DNA from: Lacrimispora xylanisolvens
Lineage (GTDB): Bacteria; Bacillota; Clostridia; Lachnospirales; Lachnospiraceae
Length of the DNA: 64,000 nucleotides
Assembly: GCA_017084465.1 (NCBI GenBank)
Contig: CP070896.1
Location: 1,842,501-1,906,500, forward strand
Direction of reading: 5' to 3'
Made by a program: the position numbers and the translations under genes. Positions 10,085 through 19,940 of this stretch are shown piece after piece (within the stretch, counting starts at the first letter, position 1; each line of letters opens with the position of its first letter). Under the pieces are notes generated by a model. It saw only the letters and a list, made by a program, of their open reading frames with translations. It had not been told where the DNA came from and did no database searches.

Positions 10085-10897
10085 ATGTTAACACTCTCAC
10101 AGCAAGACTTCACACGGCTGGTTCAGTTCGTGAAAAAAAATTACGGGATCGATCTTTCTAAAAAAATGCAATTGATTATGGGGCGGTTATCCAATACCAT
10201 TATATCAATGGGGTACACCTCATTTACAGATTATATAGATCAGATTACCTCGTCAAGAAACCCAGCCGACCTTGAAGTAATGCTGAATAAGCTTACAACA
10301 AATTATACTTATTTTATGAGGGAAGAGGCCCATTTTAATTTCTTTCGTGATACCATTCTCCCATATTTGTTAGCCACTAAGAAAAACAAGGTTTTAAGTA
10401 TATGGAGTGCAGGCTGTTCTTCTGGTGAGGAGCCTTATACAATATCAATGATTATAAAGGAAACCCTGGGGGCGCAAGCCGCCCTCTGGGATACCCGGGT
10501 TCTTGCCACCGACATATCACAGAACGCTTTGCGGGCAGCGAAGGAGGCAGTATACGACGAGGACTCCCTTAAAAATTTGTCACCTGCGTGGGTTTCAAAA
10601 TATTTCGTTAAAACCGCAGAAAAAGGTATTTATACTGTGGCACCCTCCATTAAATCCAATGTTATTTTCCAGACATTTAACTTAATGGATCCCATACGAT
10701 TCCGATTAAAATTTGACGTTATTTTCTGCAGAAATGTAATGATTTATTTTGACCAGAGCACTAAGGACGCTTTAATACAGCGCTTCTATGACGCGACTGC
10801 TCCAGGAGGCTATCTGCTGATTGGCCATTCGGAGACAATTAATAAAGAAAAAACACCTTATAAATATCTCATGCCAGCTACATACCGAAAAGAATAA
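10085..10897 (+). CDS. cheR: Chemoreceptor methyltransferase CheR
   Basis: CheR uses S-adenosylmethionine to methylate glutamates of chemoreceptors during adaptation. The 270 residues show an N-terminal helical domain (residues 1-75) and the methyltransferase domain with WSAGCSSGEEPYT (SAM-binding motif I), ATDIS, and FDVIFCRNVMIYFD. The length is standard and the frame is intact. It starts 13 bases after the cheW stop. A hairpin follows. Confidence 0.96.
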   Translation: MLTLSQQDFTRLVQFVKKNYGIDLSKKMQLIMGRLSNTIISMGYTSFTDYIDQITSSRNPADLEVMLNKLTTNYTYFMREEAHFNFFRDTILPYLLATKKNKVLSIWSAGCSSGEEPYTISMIIKETLGAQAALWDTRVLATDISQNALRAAKEAVYDEDSLKNLSPAWVSKYFVKTAEKGIYTVAPSIKSNVIFQTFNLMDPIRFRLKFDVIFCRNVMIYFDQSTKDALIQRFYDATAPGGYLLIGHSETINKEKTPYKYLMPATYRKE

Positions 10898-10903
10898 TCT
10901 GCC

Positions 10904-10955
10904 TAATATAAAATCTATTTACCAGCATAAAAGCCGGTAAATGGATTTTATATTA
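10904..10955. terminator. Long hairpin between cheR and cheB (terminator or attenuator)
   Basis: A 20-bp inverted repeat with one mismatch (arms 10904-10923 and 10936-10955) surrounds a 12-base loop. It lies right after cheR. A clean T-run does not follow on the + strand, though the right arm ends in TTTTATATTA. It could terminate cheA-W-R or reduce cheB expression. Confidence 0.55.
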
Positions 10956-11036
10956 CACAGATTTATCCATATAATATGGATGACTTAAAATCATTTTCTG
11001 ACTGTATAAACTCAGCAACAGAGAACGGAGTATATT

Positions 11037-12086
11037 ATGAATGAAAAAATAAAAGTTTTTATAGTAGATGATTCCATGCTTTTCCGCAAGGTTTTAATTG
11101 ATAATCTATCACAGAATCCAAATATAGAAGTAGTTGGATATGCAATTGATGCATTTGATGCAGAAAGAAAAATACCATTAGTGAAGCCTGACGTAGTGAC
11201 GGTGGACGTGGAAATGCCACGGTTAAACGGGATTGATTTTGTAAAAAAGCTTCTCCCAATCTATCCGGTACCTGTCATTTTGGTTTCTTCCCTCAATTTA
11301 AATGTATTTGAGGCGCTTTCCGCGGGTGCAGTTGACTTTGTAAAAAAACCGGATATGTCCATGAGCATTAATACCAATACATTTTTAAATACATTAATGA
11401 GCAAGATATTTATAGCATCACGGGCTAAAATCAAGGTGCCTGCAAAGGCGGCTCCTACTACTATTCCTGTGGCTGCATTAGGAGGAAATATGCCTTTCGG
11501 TCTGAATGCCTATAATACAGTTATTGCAATTGGGGCGTCAACCGGAGGAACCGAGGCCACGCTCCAGGTTTTAAAAGACCTTCCTGCAGATACGCCTGGT
11601 ATCGTGGTTACCCAGCACATGCCAGAAGGATTTACCAAGATGTATGCTGACCGCTTAAACCGTCTTTGCCATATGAAAGTAAAGGAAGCCCAAAGTGGTG
11701 ACCCAATTGAGCGTGGGCAGGTACTGATTGCCCCTGGCGATTTTCAAATGAAAGTGGTCCGTGTAGGAAACCGTTACAGCGTAAACTGCTATTCCGGTGA
11801 AAAGGTAAGCGGACACCGCCCTTCCGTAGATGTGCTGTTTCAGTCTGTTGCGGACGCCGCCGGGGCTTCTTCCGTTGGTATCATTATGACTGGCATGGGA
11901 CGTGACGGGGCGGACGGTCTTTTAAGCATGAAGAAGAAAGGCGCCTTTACCATTGGTCAGGATGCGGAAAGCTGCGTGGTGTACGGAATGCCTATGGTTG
12001 CCTATAATATCGGTGCTGTTGTTACTCAGGTTTCCTGCTCTAACATCTCCAATGTGCTTTTAAAGCATTTATACTCACTAAAATAA
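11037..12086 (+). CDS. cheB: Chemotaxis methylesterase/response regulator CheB
   Basis: CheB removes methyl groups from receptors and deamidates glutamines when phosphorylated by CheA. The receiver domain covers residues 1-125 (acidic pair D11-D12, phospho-Asp D57). The C-terminal esterase carries the catalytic serine in AIGASTGGTEA, the histidine in VVTQHMPEGF, and the aspartate in TGMGRDGADG. The length is 349 residues, as expected, with no break. It has a 139-base gap upstream, partly filled by a hairpin, so it may have its own promoter. Confidence 0.96.
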   Translation: MNEKIKVFIVDDSMLFRKVLIDNLSQNPNIEVVGYAIDAFDAERKIPLVKPDVVTVDVEMPRLNGIDFVKKLLPIYPVPVILVSSLNLNVFEALSAGAVDFVKKPDMSMSINTNTFLNTLMSKIFIASRAKIKVPAKAAPTTIPVAALGGNMPFGLNAYNTVIAIGASTGGTEATLQVLKDLPADTPGIVVTQHMPEGFTKMYADRLNRLCHMKVKEAQSGDPIERGQVLIAPGDFQMKVVRVGNRYSVNCYSGEKVSGHRPSVDVLFQSVADAAGASSVGIIMTGMGRDGADGLLSMKKKGAFTIGQDAESCVVYGMPMVAYNIGAVVTQVSCSNISNVLLKHLYSLK

Positions 12087-12105
12087 AGAAAATCCAAGAT
12101 AAAAA

Positions 12106-12134
12106 GTTAATATTTCTTATTAAATGACGATAAT
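12106..12134 (+). promoter_or_regulatory. Sigma-D-like promoter for flgM-flgN-flgK
   Basis: GTTAA (12106-12110), a 17-base spacer, then CGATAAT (12128-12134). The known sigma-D pattern is TAAA, 14-16 bases, then CCGATAT, and this fits closely. It lies 56 bases before the flgM start. It would make the anti-sigma factor and hook-associated genes part of the sigma-D regulon. Confidence 0.65.
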
Positions 12135-12189
12135 ATAACTGTGATATAAAAAGTTAAGTTTTTTGAAGCTCTCAGAAAGGAGTAATTTC

Positions 12190-12513
12190 ATGCGTATCCC
12201 ATCGAATTATCTTAATACGCTGTATAATACATCCATGATACGACAAAATCAGGACTCAACCAGCAGCCCGGCTTATGAATCAGCAAAAACCAATTACGAT
12301 GAAATCACCATACGTTCCGCTTCCCAGGAAGATATGGATTCAAAATTTGCTGCTACGCTAAAGAACATGCTCATGAATGAAATCAAGAATCCAGCGTCTG
12401 ACGAAAAACTGAGTCAGTTAAAGGAAAAAATGGAAAATGGTACCTATCAGGTAGATGCCAATAAGATCGCAGAGAAGATTCTCTGGTACAAAGGAGCAGA
12501 AAGTAATGAATGA
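12190..12513 (+). CDS. flgM: Anti-sigma-D factor FlgM
   Basis: FlgM holds the flagellar sigma factor inactive until the hook is finished and FlgM is exported. The start at 12190 (MRIPSNYLN) has an AAAGGAG site; an earlier in-frame ATG at 12163 has none. The 107-residue product has a disordered N-terminus. Its conserved C-terminal sigma-binding helices contain the typical IRxGxYxVDxxKIAEK pattern, here NGTYQVDANKIAEKIL. It overlaps the start of flgN by 8 bases. Confidence 0.88.
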   Translation: MRIPSNYLNTLYNTSMIRQNQDSTSSPAYESAKTNYDEITIRSASQEDMDSKFAATLKNMLMNEIKNPASDEKLSQLKEKMENGTYQVDANKIAEKILWYKGAESNE

Positions 12514-12931
12514 GTTTACAGCCATTATTGAAGATCTGGTTGAGCTCTTCAAAGAGCTTACTGAGATCGAACAGATAAAAATAGAAGCAGTTAAGAAGAA
12601 CATGGTCACTTACGTGGAAGACTGCATGAATAAGGAACAGGCCGCAGTTTTAAAGCTGAGAGGCCTGGATAAAAAGCGGGAAGCATGTCAGAAGGACATG
12701 GGCTTTGAGGGATATACCTTTCAGCAGATACTGGAGAATACCACTGGGGAAGAACAAAGCCGGCTTCGGCAACTGTTTGACACACTCTCCTACCATGTCA
12801 GTCTTTTTCAGGATACCAATGAAAGTGCCCGGGCTATGCTTGAAATAAGCTTACATAATATTAACAAAGCAATCATACGAACACATCAGAATACATCAAA
12901 AGATGAAAAGAATTGGGAGGGTCTCATATGA
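12506..12931 (+). CDS. flgN: Flagellar export chaperone FlgN
   Basis: FlgN-family proteins keep FlgK and FlgL soluble and bring them to the export gate. The 141-residue product is all alpha-helical and charged (ELFKELTEIEQIKIEAV at the N-terminus), as expected for the family. I chose the ATG at 12506 because a GGAG site lies upstream and it overlaps flgM. Its stop overlaps the flgK start by 4 bases, the usual flgM-flgN-flgK order. Confidence 0.85.
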   Translation: MNEFTAIIEDLVELFKELTEIEQIKIEAVKKNMVTYVEDCMNKEQAAVLKLRGLDKKREACQKDMGFEGYTFQQILENTTGEEQSRLRQLFDTLSYHVSLFQDTNESARAMLEISLHNINKAIIRTHQNTSKDEKNWEGLI

Positions 12932-14969
12932 CACGATCTACATTTTCCGGCTTTACGATTGCCCAGCTTGCCATGACCGCCAGTCAGCGAGCTCTTGATG
13001 TTACAGGACAGAATATTGCCAATATTAATACAAAAGGTTATACAAGACAGCAGGTAGACCTTGTAAGCCTTAATTTAAAGGGTGCCGATCCCACCAGCAG
13101 CGGCAAGGGTTCAAAGATTGGCTATGGTGTTGAGGTCACAGGAATCTCCCAAATCAGGGATCCCTTTCTCGATGTACAGTATCGTAATCAGATTGCAAAG
13201 GTAGGTACCGCAGATGCCCGCCAGGCAGGACTGGACCAGCTGGCAGATATCTTTGACGAAACAGACAGAGATGCGTTAAAAAAAGCACTTAGTGATTTAA
13301 GCAGTAGCTTGGACCAGCTATCCTCCAATGCAAACAACAGTGAATTTGACAGCATTGTGCGTTCCAGATCTCAGGTTCTGTTAAACTATATTCATCAAAA
13401 AGCTACAGATTTGAAGACTACCCGTGAAGAAACCATGTACGGACTGGAAAATACAGATATAAAGACTGTCAACAGTCTTCTCTCTGATATTGGTGAATTA
13501 AATGATACCATTTGGAAGGGTCAGATATTAGGTAACCCATCTCTTGAACTGATGGATCAGAGAAATAGCAAGCTGGACGAGCTGGCTGGTTATCTGCCTA
13601 TCAGCGTAAGTTACAAAGAGGTTAAAATCGGCTCAAGTGAAAAGTACAGTTACCCAGTGGTGATGTTAAACGGCTCCAACGGAATAGGCTATGAGCTGAC
13701 TGCAGGGGAGCATGGAGAAAATACTGCATCCTTTTCCATGGAGAAATAAAGACTTAAATGGCAACCCAGATGGAACCGTCCGTATATCTGTTATTCCTGC
13801 CACCAATTATCCCAAGGGTATAGATGTTTCTGCTCTAAAGACAGATATTACTAATTATCTAAAGGATGGAGCTATAAAAGGTACTGTGGACTTACTTAAC
13901 AAATCTGGAGAACTGGATGATCCTGCTACGGATTTCAGAGGCTTTGGATATTATGAAAAGACACTTGATTCCATTGTTCAAACTTTTGCCAAGACCTTTA
14001 ATGATTTAAACGGAAATATGCAACCTTACACAGGAGCCAATGTTATGCCGTCTTCTGGAACCGCCAGAGCTATGACTACGACCGGATCAGAAAAAGCAGA
14101 ATTTGCTTTTGGTTTTTCTAATACAACAGGTAATTTCTTAAGCGGCGAAACAATCAACTTTAATGGTACCGTATATACCTTTGGTGACGGTTCCGGAACC
14201 ACCATTAAAATTGGTGATACATTGGATGACAGTCTGGGAAATCTGGCCTCCAGATTATCTACGGAATTTGCCAGCTTAAATGTAAACGGTTCACTGGTTG
14301 AAGGTGAGTGGAGCTATGACAGCAGCAGTAAGAAACTGACGTGGGCCAGCAAATTGCCTTTAAGCTCTGGTACAGAAATCACCAGTTCCAGCATAAAATT
14401 TACAGATAAAAGTACAATAAGCTTCTTATATAAAGCAAATTCAAGCAATATTAAAAAACTTTGATTTATTTAAGACATCTGACGGCAGTAAGGATTTCAC
14501 TGCCTCAAATATTAAGATTAACGATGATTGGATGAATAACTCAATACATATCATTGCCTCTCATGATCCTGATGCAGGCTCAACAGCCAATGATAATATT
14601 CTGAAAATGTTAAAATCTTTAACTGACAGCAGAGAGTTTAAATATCAATATACTACTACGGATAGCGGCGGCAATAAAACTTCAAAATCTATATCATTTT
14701 ATACCGGAAATTTCTCTGAGTGCTATTCCACTCTGGAGAATAATCAGGGTATTGACAGTTCATCAAACAAAGCAATATTGGATAATCATGTTTCAGTAGT
14801 GCAGCAGACTGCCAATAATAAGGATTCTGTATCTGGTGTCTCTTTGGATGATGAAGGAATTAATCTGATGCATTACCAGAAATCATTCAGTGCGGCTGCC
14901 CGTTTTATGACAACCCTGGATCAGGCTCTTGATGTTCTAATTAACAGTACCGGAGTAGTCGGCAGATAA
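12928..14969 (+). CDS. flgK: Hook-associated protein 1 FlgK, frame broken twice
   Basis: FlgK forms the first hook-filament junction. The N-terminal motif (ALDVTGQNIANINTKGYTRQQVD) and the C-terminal helix (NLMHYQKSFSAAARFMTTLD) are both present. The frame breaks at about 13743 (one extra A) and at about 14453 (extra A in a six-A run). Removing both bases gives about 679 residues. The middle contains variable beta domains. The ATG at 12928 follows GGGAGGG. It is translationally coupled to flgN. Confidence 0.93.
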
Positions 14970-14983
14970 AAGGAGGTAAATAA

Positions 14984-15996
14984 ATGAGAATTACTACTAA
15001 TGCATTAATCAGAAATTACAAAAGCAATCTCTCTACTTCAATCAATAACTTAAATATTTCACGTACTCATGTTATGACACAGCGGAGTTTTAATACTGCT
15101 GCCGAAGATCCTGCTTCTGCTGCCAGAGCCTCCCAGCTTCACCGTAAATATTATAAGAACCAGGATAATTTAAAAAATGCTTGATGAAGCACAATCCAGA
15201 CAGGATGGTCAGGAAGATGCACTGCGGCAGGTTTCAGATATGGTCACGACTATCAGCAAAAACTATAATATACAGGCATTGAATGGAACCAATCAGACAA
15301 AGGAGGTACGCCAGAGTTACGCAACTGCAATCCGCCAGTTCCAGCAATCTATGGTGCTGAGTCTCAATTCTACCTATGAGGATACGTTTCTTTTTGCTGG
15401 CTCCGACGGGAAAAATCCTCCATTTGAATTAAGTTCAGATGGAACTCTTAGCTATCGTGGAATTAATGTTAACGCAAGCAAGGGTTCTGCTGACTACGAA
15501 AAACTTAAAACTATGTCAAATGAAAATCTGTATGTGGATCTCGGAATGGGACTTTCCATGGATGATTTTGACCAGGTAGTATCTTCAAGTGCCTTCAACA
15601 TGTCTCTCCCGGGAATTAATGCGGTTGGTTTCGGGAACGATGAAAACGGGGATGAGCAATAATTTAATCGTGATGGCTGGTAAACTTGCAGACTCTTTAG
15701 AGGCAGAAACATTTGATGCAGACCAGTTTCGGAATCTTATGAATAAATTTGATACATTAGGGACTAATTTAACAAATCAGATCACGGAATTGGGAGTTAG
15801 ATCTGAATTTTTGACCACGACAAAAGATCGGTTAGAAAATGCAGAAATTTCAATTCAGGAACAAATGTCAAGTGTGGAAGGTGTGGATATGGCGGAAGCG
15901 ATTACCAATTATTCGTGGGATCAGTACGCTTATAATGCTGCATTAAAGGTTGGAACTAGCATTTTATCCTCGTCTTTCATTGATTTCATGCGCTAA
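14984..15996 (+). CDS. flgL: Hook-associated protein 3 FlgL, frame broken twice
   Basis: FlgL forms the second junction ring that receives flagellin. The N-terminus (MRITTNALIRNYKSNL, then AAEDPASAARASQLHR) and C-terminus (GVDMAEAITNYSWDQYAYNAAL) are flagellin-like D0/D1 helices. Breaks lie at about 15172 (extra A) and about 15650 (four G instead of three). Without them the protein has about 336 residues. An AAAGGAGG site is 14 bases after flgK. Confidence 0.93.
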
Positions 15997-16017
15997 GATT
16001 TATAGGAGGGATTTTAT

Positions 16018-16626
16018 ATGGAACCATTGCTTCAGATAAAAACCATACCAATAAAATATGAGATGAAAATACAGAAGGCTGAACTTAGATACTCACAATC
16101 TAAGACTGATGTATTAATCAATAATGAAAGCGGTAGCCTGGATATTAACAGCAAGCCGATTAAGCTGAGTATTGATACTTACGATGCCCGCAGTTCAATT
16201 AATCCAACCACTATGGAAAGCGTCCGTCAGGCGGCTGCTTCCGGTTTGGAGGCTGCATCAGAAGCTACTGCTACCTATACAGAGGAGGCTGCACTATTGT
16301 TAGACGCCAAAGTATCAAATCCCCTCGATCAAATTTTCCGACAACGTGCTCAAATGCCTACAGGTGAGTTTGGTTTAGCTTTTATTCCAACTAGCGGTCC
16401 TGATCTTGAATGGTCAGCCCCTGATTTGAATATTAAATATCAAATGGATAAGATGAGTTTTGACATCAGAGCTGCTAAGGGAGACTTTGAATTTATACCT
16501 GGCAGCATTGAAATATCAATCACTCAAATGCCAGATGTGGAAATAGAGTATATTGGTAAACCAATGTACGTCCCTCCAAGTGCTGCTAAATACTTTGATC
16601 ACGAACCAATTGATGTCCTGGCTTAA
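16018..16626 (+). CDS. DUF6470 family protein (YviE-like)
   Basis: The 202-residue protein begins with LLQIKTIPIKYEMKIQKAEL, typical of the DUF6470/YviE proteins found between flgL and fliW in Bacilli and Clostridia. It has a central alanine-rich helix (about residues 65-90) and beta strands on both sides. There is no catalytic motif or membrane segment. Its role is unknown. The location between flgL and fliW, with tight spacing, argues for a function in filament or flagellin control. Confidence 0.8.
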   Translation: MEPLLQIKTIPIKYEMKIQKAELRYSQSKTDVLINNESGSLDINSKPIKLSIDTYDARSSINPTTMESVRQAAASGLEAASEATATYTEEAALLLDAKVSNPLDQIFRQRAQMPTGEFGLAFIPTSGPDLEWSAPDLNIKYQMDKMSFDIRAAKGDFEFIPGSIEISITQMPDVEIEYIGKPMYVPPSAAKYFDHEPIDVLA

Positions 16627-16646
16627 ATTAATATCTGGAGGTACAC

Positions 16647-17092
16647 ATGGAAATAAAAACGCAATATTTTGGTTCAATTTCTTGTTCTGATGAGGAACTA
16701 ATTCATTTCTCAGACGGATTATTTGGATTCTCAGAGTTAAAAAATTATGTACCTCTTGCATTTCAGGATAGTAGTGACGCTTTGATATCTCTTCAGTCTA
16801 TTGATGATTTTAGAGTATCTTTTATAATCATGAATCCGTTTCAACTATATTCGGAATACACTCCTGCTTTATCTGCCGAAGATAGTAATTTGTTAAAGGC
16901 TTCTTATGATGAAAAAATATATCCTATTATGTTATCTGTGTAATACATGATGATATGGAAGAAAGCACCATTAATTTAAAAGCACCGATCGCAGTTAATA
17001 CAGATACCAGAGAAGCAAAACAGATCATATTAGATAACCCTCTTTATAAATTCCGTCATCCAATTAAAGATTTTATGAAAAGGGGGAAATGA
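16647..17092 (+). CDS. fliW: Flagellar assembly factor FliW, frame broken once
   Basis: FliW binds free flagellin and, when released, binds CsrA and relieves its repression of flagellin translation. The protein starts MEIKTQYFGSISCSDEELI, with the family motifs FSDGLFGF and FIIMNPF. The frame stops at 16943. One missing base near 16940 restores the tail (VIHDDMEESTINLKAPI to the stop at 17092), about 148 residues. It ends one base before csrA. Confidence 0.92.
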
Positions 17093-17093
17093 T

Positions 17094-17348
17094 ATGCTAA
17101 TACTTCAGAGAAAAAAGGAACAGTCTCTAAACATTGGCGATAATATTTCTATTACTATATTGGAGATTGGAAATGACTGGGTAAAACTGGCAATTGATGC
17201 ACCCAGAGATATATCTATATTAAGATCCGAGTTAGTAGAAGCAGTTTCTGCTAATCAGGAGGCGGTTTCTCTACCTCTGAATGCAGGGTCAATTTCTAAA
17301 ATGAAAGAGTTTTTTTCAGAAAAACAGAAAAACAGTGAAAATACCTGA
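17094..17348 (+). CDS. csrA: Carbon storage regulator CsrA
   Basis: CsrA is a dimeric RNA-binding protein recognising ANGGA in hairpin loops. It starts MLILQRKKEQSLNIGDNISI and continues with the KLAIDAP region. In this clade its main target is flagellin mRNA. The 84-residue length, with a variable tail after residue 60, is normal. An AGGGGG site is directly upstream. A matching target site exists in the fliC leader at 59707-59726. Confidence 0.94.
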   Translation: MLILQRKKEQSLNIGDNISITILEIGNDWVKLAIDAPRDISILRSELVEAVSANQEAVSLPLNAGSISKMKEFFSEKQKNSENT

Positions 17349-17373
17349 TATTACTTGGGTATTTCCACTGTTT
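17330..17373. terminator. Bidirectional terminator between csrA and a convergent gene
   Basis: A 16-bp inverted repeat with one mismatch (arms 17330-17345 and 17358-17373) ends in TTT on one side and starts in AAA on the other. It overlaps the 3' ends of both csrA (+) and the nucleotidyltransferase-like gene (-), which converge here. Confidence 0.75.
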
Positions 17374-18594
17374 CTTTTGATTCATCTTCATCATTTTCAA
17401 TATTATATTTCTTACTAATAAAAGGAATCTTATATATAACTTTTTGGTACAGTTTTTTAAACTTAGGATATAATTTGTACCGCAAAGGGTTGGTGCATAT
17501 TCTGCTTAGATATCTCCATAATCGTAATACCCAAAATACAGGTAATAAAACTCTTACCTTACTCAACAACGGATATATGGTCTCCATGTATTTGGGATCA
17601 GGAAAAAGCCAGTCAACCATCTTTCTCATTTCTTCTAGTTTTCTATTCCTGGCATAGCAATCTGCTACTGTCTTAATCAAAGGCAATAATTTAGAACTGA
17701 TTTCTCTTCCATCTGTTCCCTTTGACAAAATATATGATTCCATTGCTTCATAAATTTCTACATTCTCAATCACTGCACCGGTACCAAACCATCTCAAAAT
17801 TAAATGTTCCAAGCGCTCTGCGAATTCAGCAATTTTTAATTTTTTAAGCCTGCCATATATATAAGGCCAGTTAAAGCTCTCACTATAGGTCTTATAAAAA
17901 ATCCAGAAATCCATAATCTGACTTAAACTGATATTTCCTCTCGCATAGCTATCAGTCAATCTGCACATTAAAAAACAGATATCTGTCATCAAGTGGCAAC
18001 TCACGTACGTAACTGTTCCTAATCTGGAGCCGTGAAAGTTTAAGCAGACTCTTAAAAAACCTTCGCATTGAAGGACTAAAAAAAAGTTTATAATCAAAAT
18101 TCAACACTCTTATGCCAGGAATACGATAGTATAGTTTACCTGTTTCATCTGTTTTACGCTCTTCAAAATCAACTTTGATTAGAATATCCCAAATCATACG
18201 AGTGCCTTTTCTACTGGATCCAATCTGGATTGACTCACAGCAGCACATCTCCTCAATGGGATAATTTTTCACTATGTCTGAATAGCTAAGATAGAAACAA
18301 TTTATTTTTTCATGTTCCATCAGAGCCAGCAGTTGCGTCTCGCTTTTTTGTAAGCGGCCTACCCGATAAACTGATTCCAAATATTTATCAAAAAACTGCT
18401 GTCTTACAGTTTGTGGTATCTCCTGATCAAGTCCTAAAACACCATAATGCACAGCATGCGCCACACCGTGGTAATCCGCTAGTCGAAACATCTTTTCCCA
18501 ATCAAGTGAGCGTATGGGTTCTGGTGAAGGTTTTTTGATTCATCACTGCAGATAGTAATATTATTAAATACCGCTCTTCATAACCTTTTATCAT
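17351..18594 (-). CDS. Nucleotidyltransferase-like protein (NTP_transf_5 type), degenerate, frame broken twice
   Basis: Joined, the three pieces give about 413 residues. They start at the ATG at 18594 (MIKGYEERYLIILLSAV), with breaks in an A-run near 18533 and a T-run near 17972. The layout (DWEKMFRLADYHGVAHAV, then a beta region, then a long helical tail) resembles the uncharacterised NTP_transf_5 family. The family's GS and D-x-D active-site residues are not visible where expected; the segment reads EMCCCESIQIGSS. It may therefore be catalytically dead. No membrane segment is clear. It lies alone between csrA and a secreted peptidase, converging with csrA. The family call is moderate; the function is unknown. 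Confidence 0.6.
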
Positions 18595-18689
18595 TCATTT
18601 TTCCATCCTTACTTAAATCCCATGTGCCACTCATCACCTGTAATATCAAACAGGTATATAATATATATATCGGACTTTTCGCCGCAATC

Positions 18690-18718
18690 TTAACTTTACA
18701 GGTTATCTATCCGATAAA
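18690..18718 (+). promoter_or_regulatory. Sigma-D-like promoter upstream of the C39-like peptidase gene
   Basis: TTAAC (18690-18694), a 17-base spacer, then CGATAAA (18712-18718), ending 32 bases before the ATG. The same arrangement (TTAAC, 17 bases, CGATAAA) stands before fliC, so this secreted peptidase is probably expressed with late flagellar genes. Confidence 0.65.
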
Positions 18719-18750
18719 TAACATATAACATTAAAGATAAAGGTGAGCGT

Positions 18751-19467
18751 ATGAACAGATTATTTAAAACACTATTCAAAACCCTGTTCGTAATCGTCAT
18801 CCCGTTTGGGATTTTTTCTTCAAATTATCAAATTGATGGATCAGCCGCTGATGCCTCTCAAGCTTCAACAATGCCATTGACGTCAGTTGAAGCAGATATC
18901 CCGCAGGAAGGCAAATACGATGTGATGCTGGACAGTGTTTGCGGTCCTCTCACTTATTATAATCAAGCAGATGCCAGATGGGGAAATTATCTTTGGGGGG
19001 GGAGGGGGAGAGATCCTTTGGTTACCTATGGATGTGGACCTACCGTTATGGCAATGGTTATAACCAGTCTAACTGGAAATCAGGTATTGCCAACCGATAT
19101 GGCAAACTGGGCAGCAGCCAATAACGCCTGGTGTCCCGGTCAGGGTTCTTATCATCGTCTCATTCCGGACAGTGCGTCAGCATATGGTCTTTCAGTCTTA
19201 CCGATTAAAAGCCATACTGTAGAAGGAATTAAAAATGCATTGGATTCCGGGCAGCTGGTCATTGCCTTAATGAGAAAAGGACACTTTACTCAGCAAGGAC
19301 ATTTTATTATCATAACAGGTTATTCTGCGGACGGATCATTTCGTATTGCAGATTCTAATAATTATGATAATACGAAGTACAATTGGGATCCTACCGTAAT
19401 ACTTCGTGAACTGAATTACCGCGCCTCCAACGGAGGACCGCTTTGGGCTATTGCTCCTCCAAACTAA
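18751..19467 (+). CDS. Secreted C39-like cysteine peptidase
   Basis: The 238-residue protein has an N-terminal signal peptide (RLFKTLFKTL, then a hydrophobic core to about residue 25). A peptidase C39-like domain covers residues about 65-235. The predicted catalytic cysteine is in TYGCGPTVMAM, the histidine in GHFIIITGY, and the Asp/Asn in RIADSNNYD. Such papain-fold domains cleave peptides or peptidoglycan cross-links; here it has no transporter and should act outside the cell. A run of eight G followed by A and five G (about 18995-19008) encodes GGRGR just before the active site. A sigma-D-like promoter lies upstream. Confidence 0.82.
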   Translation: MNRLFKTLFKTLFVIVIPFGIFSSNYQIDGSAADASQASTMPLTSVEADIPQEGKYDVMLDSVCGPLTYYNQADARWGNYLWGGRGRDPLVTYGCGPTVMAMVITSLTGNQVLPTDMANWAAANNAWCPGQGSYHRLIPDSASAYGLSVLPIKSHTVEGIKNALDSGQLVIALMRKGHFTQQGHFIIITGYSADGSFRIADSNNYDNTKYNWDPTVILRELNYRASNGGPLWAIAPPN

Positions 19468-19475
19468 AATCTCTT

Positions 19476-19871
19476 TTATTTATAAAAGGAATGGGTACCT
19501 GCAATACGCGTACTGATGAATCTATCAATCTCAATCGTACGTTTTAGTATTTGCTGGATATTCTTTCCTTTTTCTATTACTTTTTCTGATATTTGACTGT
19601 CTGGAATCCAGTTGTCCTGCCCTTTCATCCAATCGTCTACTTTTACAGCCTCTTCGGGAGATAATACAGATATAAGGCACTTTATATTTCTATTAAAAAC
19701 ATCAACCTTATCCATTTCATCCTGGCGCATTCCCAGAAGCAACTGTACCGATGTCTGGTCATTGCGTGAAAGGAAATCTCCTACTTCTCGAGTTATCCTC
19801 TCTATCTCCGCCATACACTGATATTTCTTCTGCATCTCTTTTAAAATCTCCAAAAGCATGGAATCTTCCAT
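19476..19871 (-). CDS. Small helical protein, probable FliT/FlgN-like chaperone
   Basis: The 131-residue product is entirely helical and charged, with no cysteine-based or membrane motif apart from a few isolated cysteines. It starts MEDSMLLEILKEMQKKYQCM behind a GGAGGGT site. It is the third gene of fliD-fliS-x, the position normally taken by fliT, the export chaperone of FliD. Sequence similarity to FliT is not strong enough to prove the family; size, composition and location support it. Confidence 0.6.
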   Translation of the reverse strand: MEDSMLLEILKEMQKKYQCMAEIERITREVGDFLSRNDQTSVQLLLGMRQDEMDKVDVFNRNIKCLISVLSPEEAVKVDDWMKGQDNWIPDSQISEKVIEKGKNIQQILKRTIEIDRFISTRIAGTHSFYK

Positions 19872-19940
19872 GTGTGAACCCTCCTGATTGCAGATTATTG
19901 ATAAACGGCTGGAGAAAAAATTACTCTCCAGCCAGAAAAA

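Noticed and set aside
12913..15996. Programmed frameshifting in flgK and flgL
   Set aside because: No slippery heptamer with downstream structure is evident, and the same kind of break occurs in unrelated genes at equal density.
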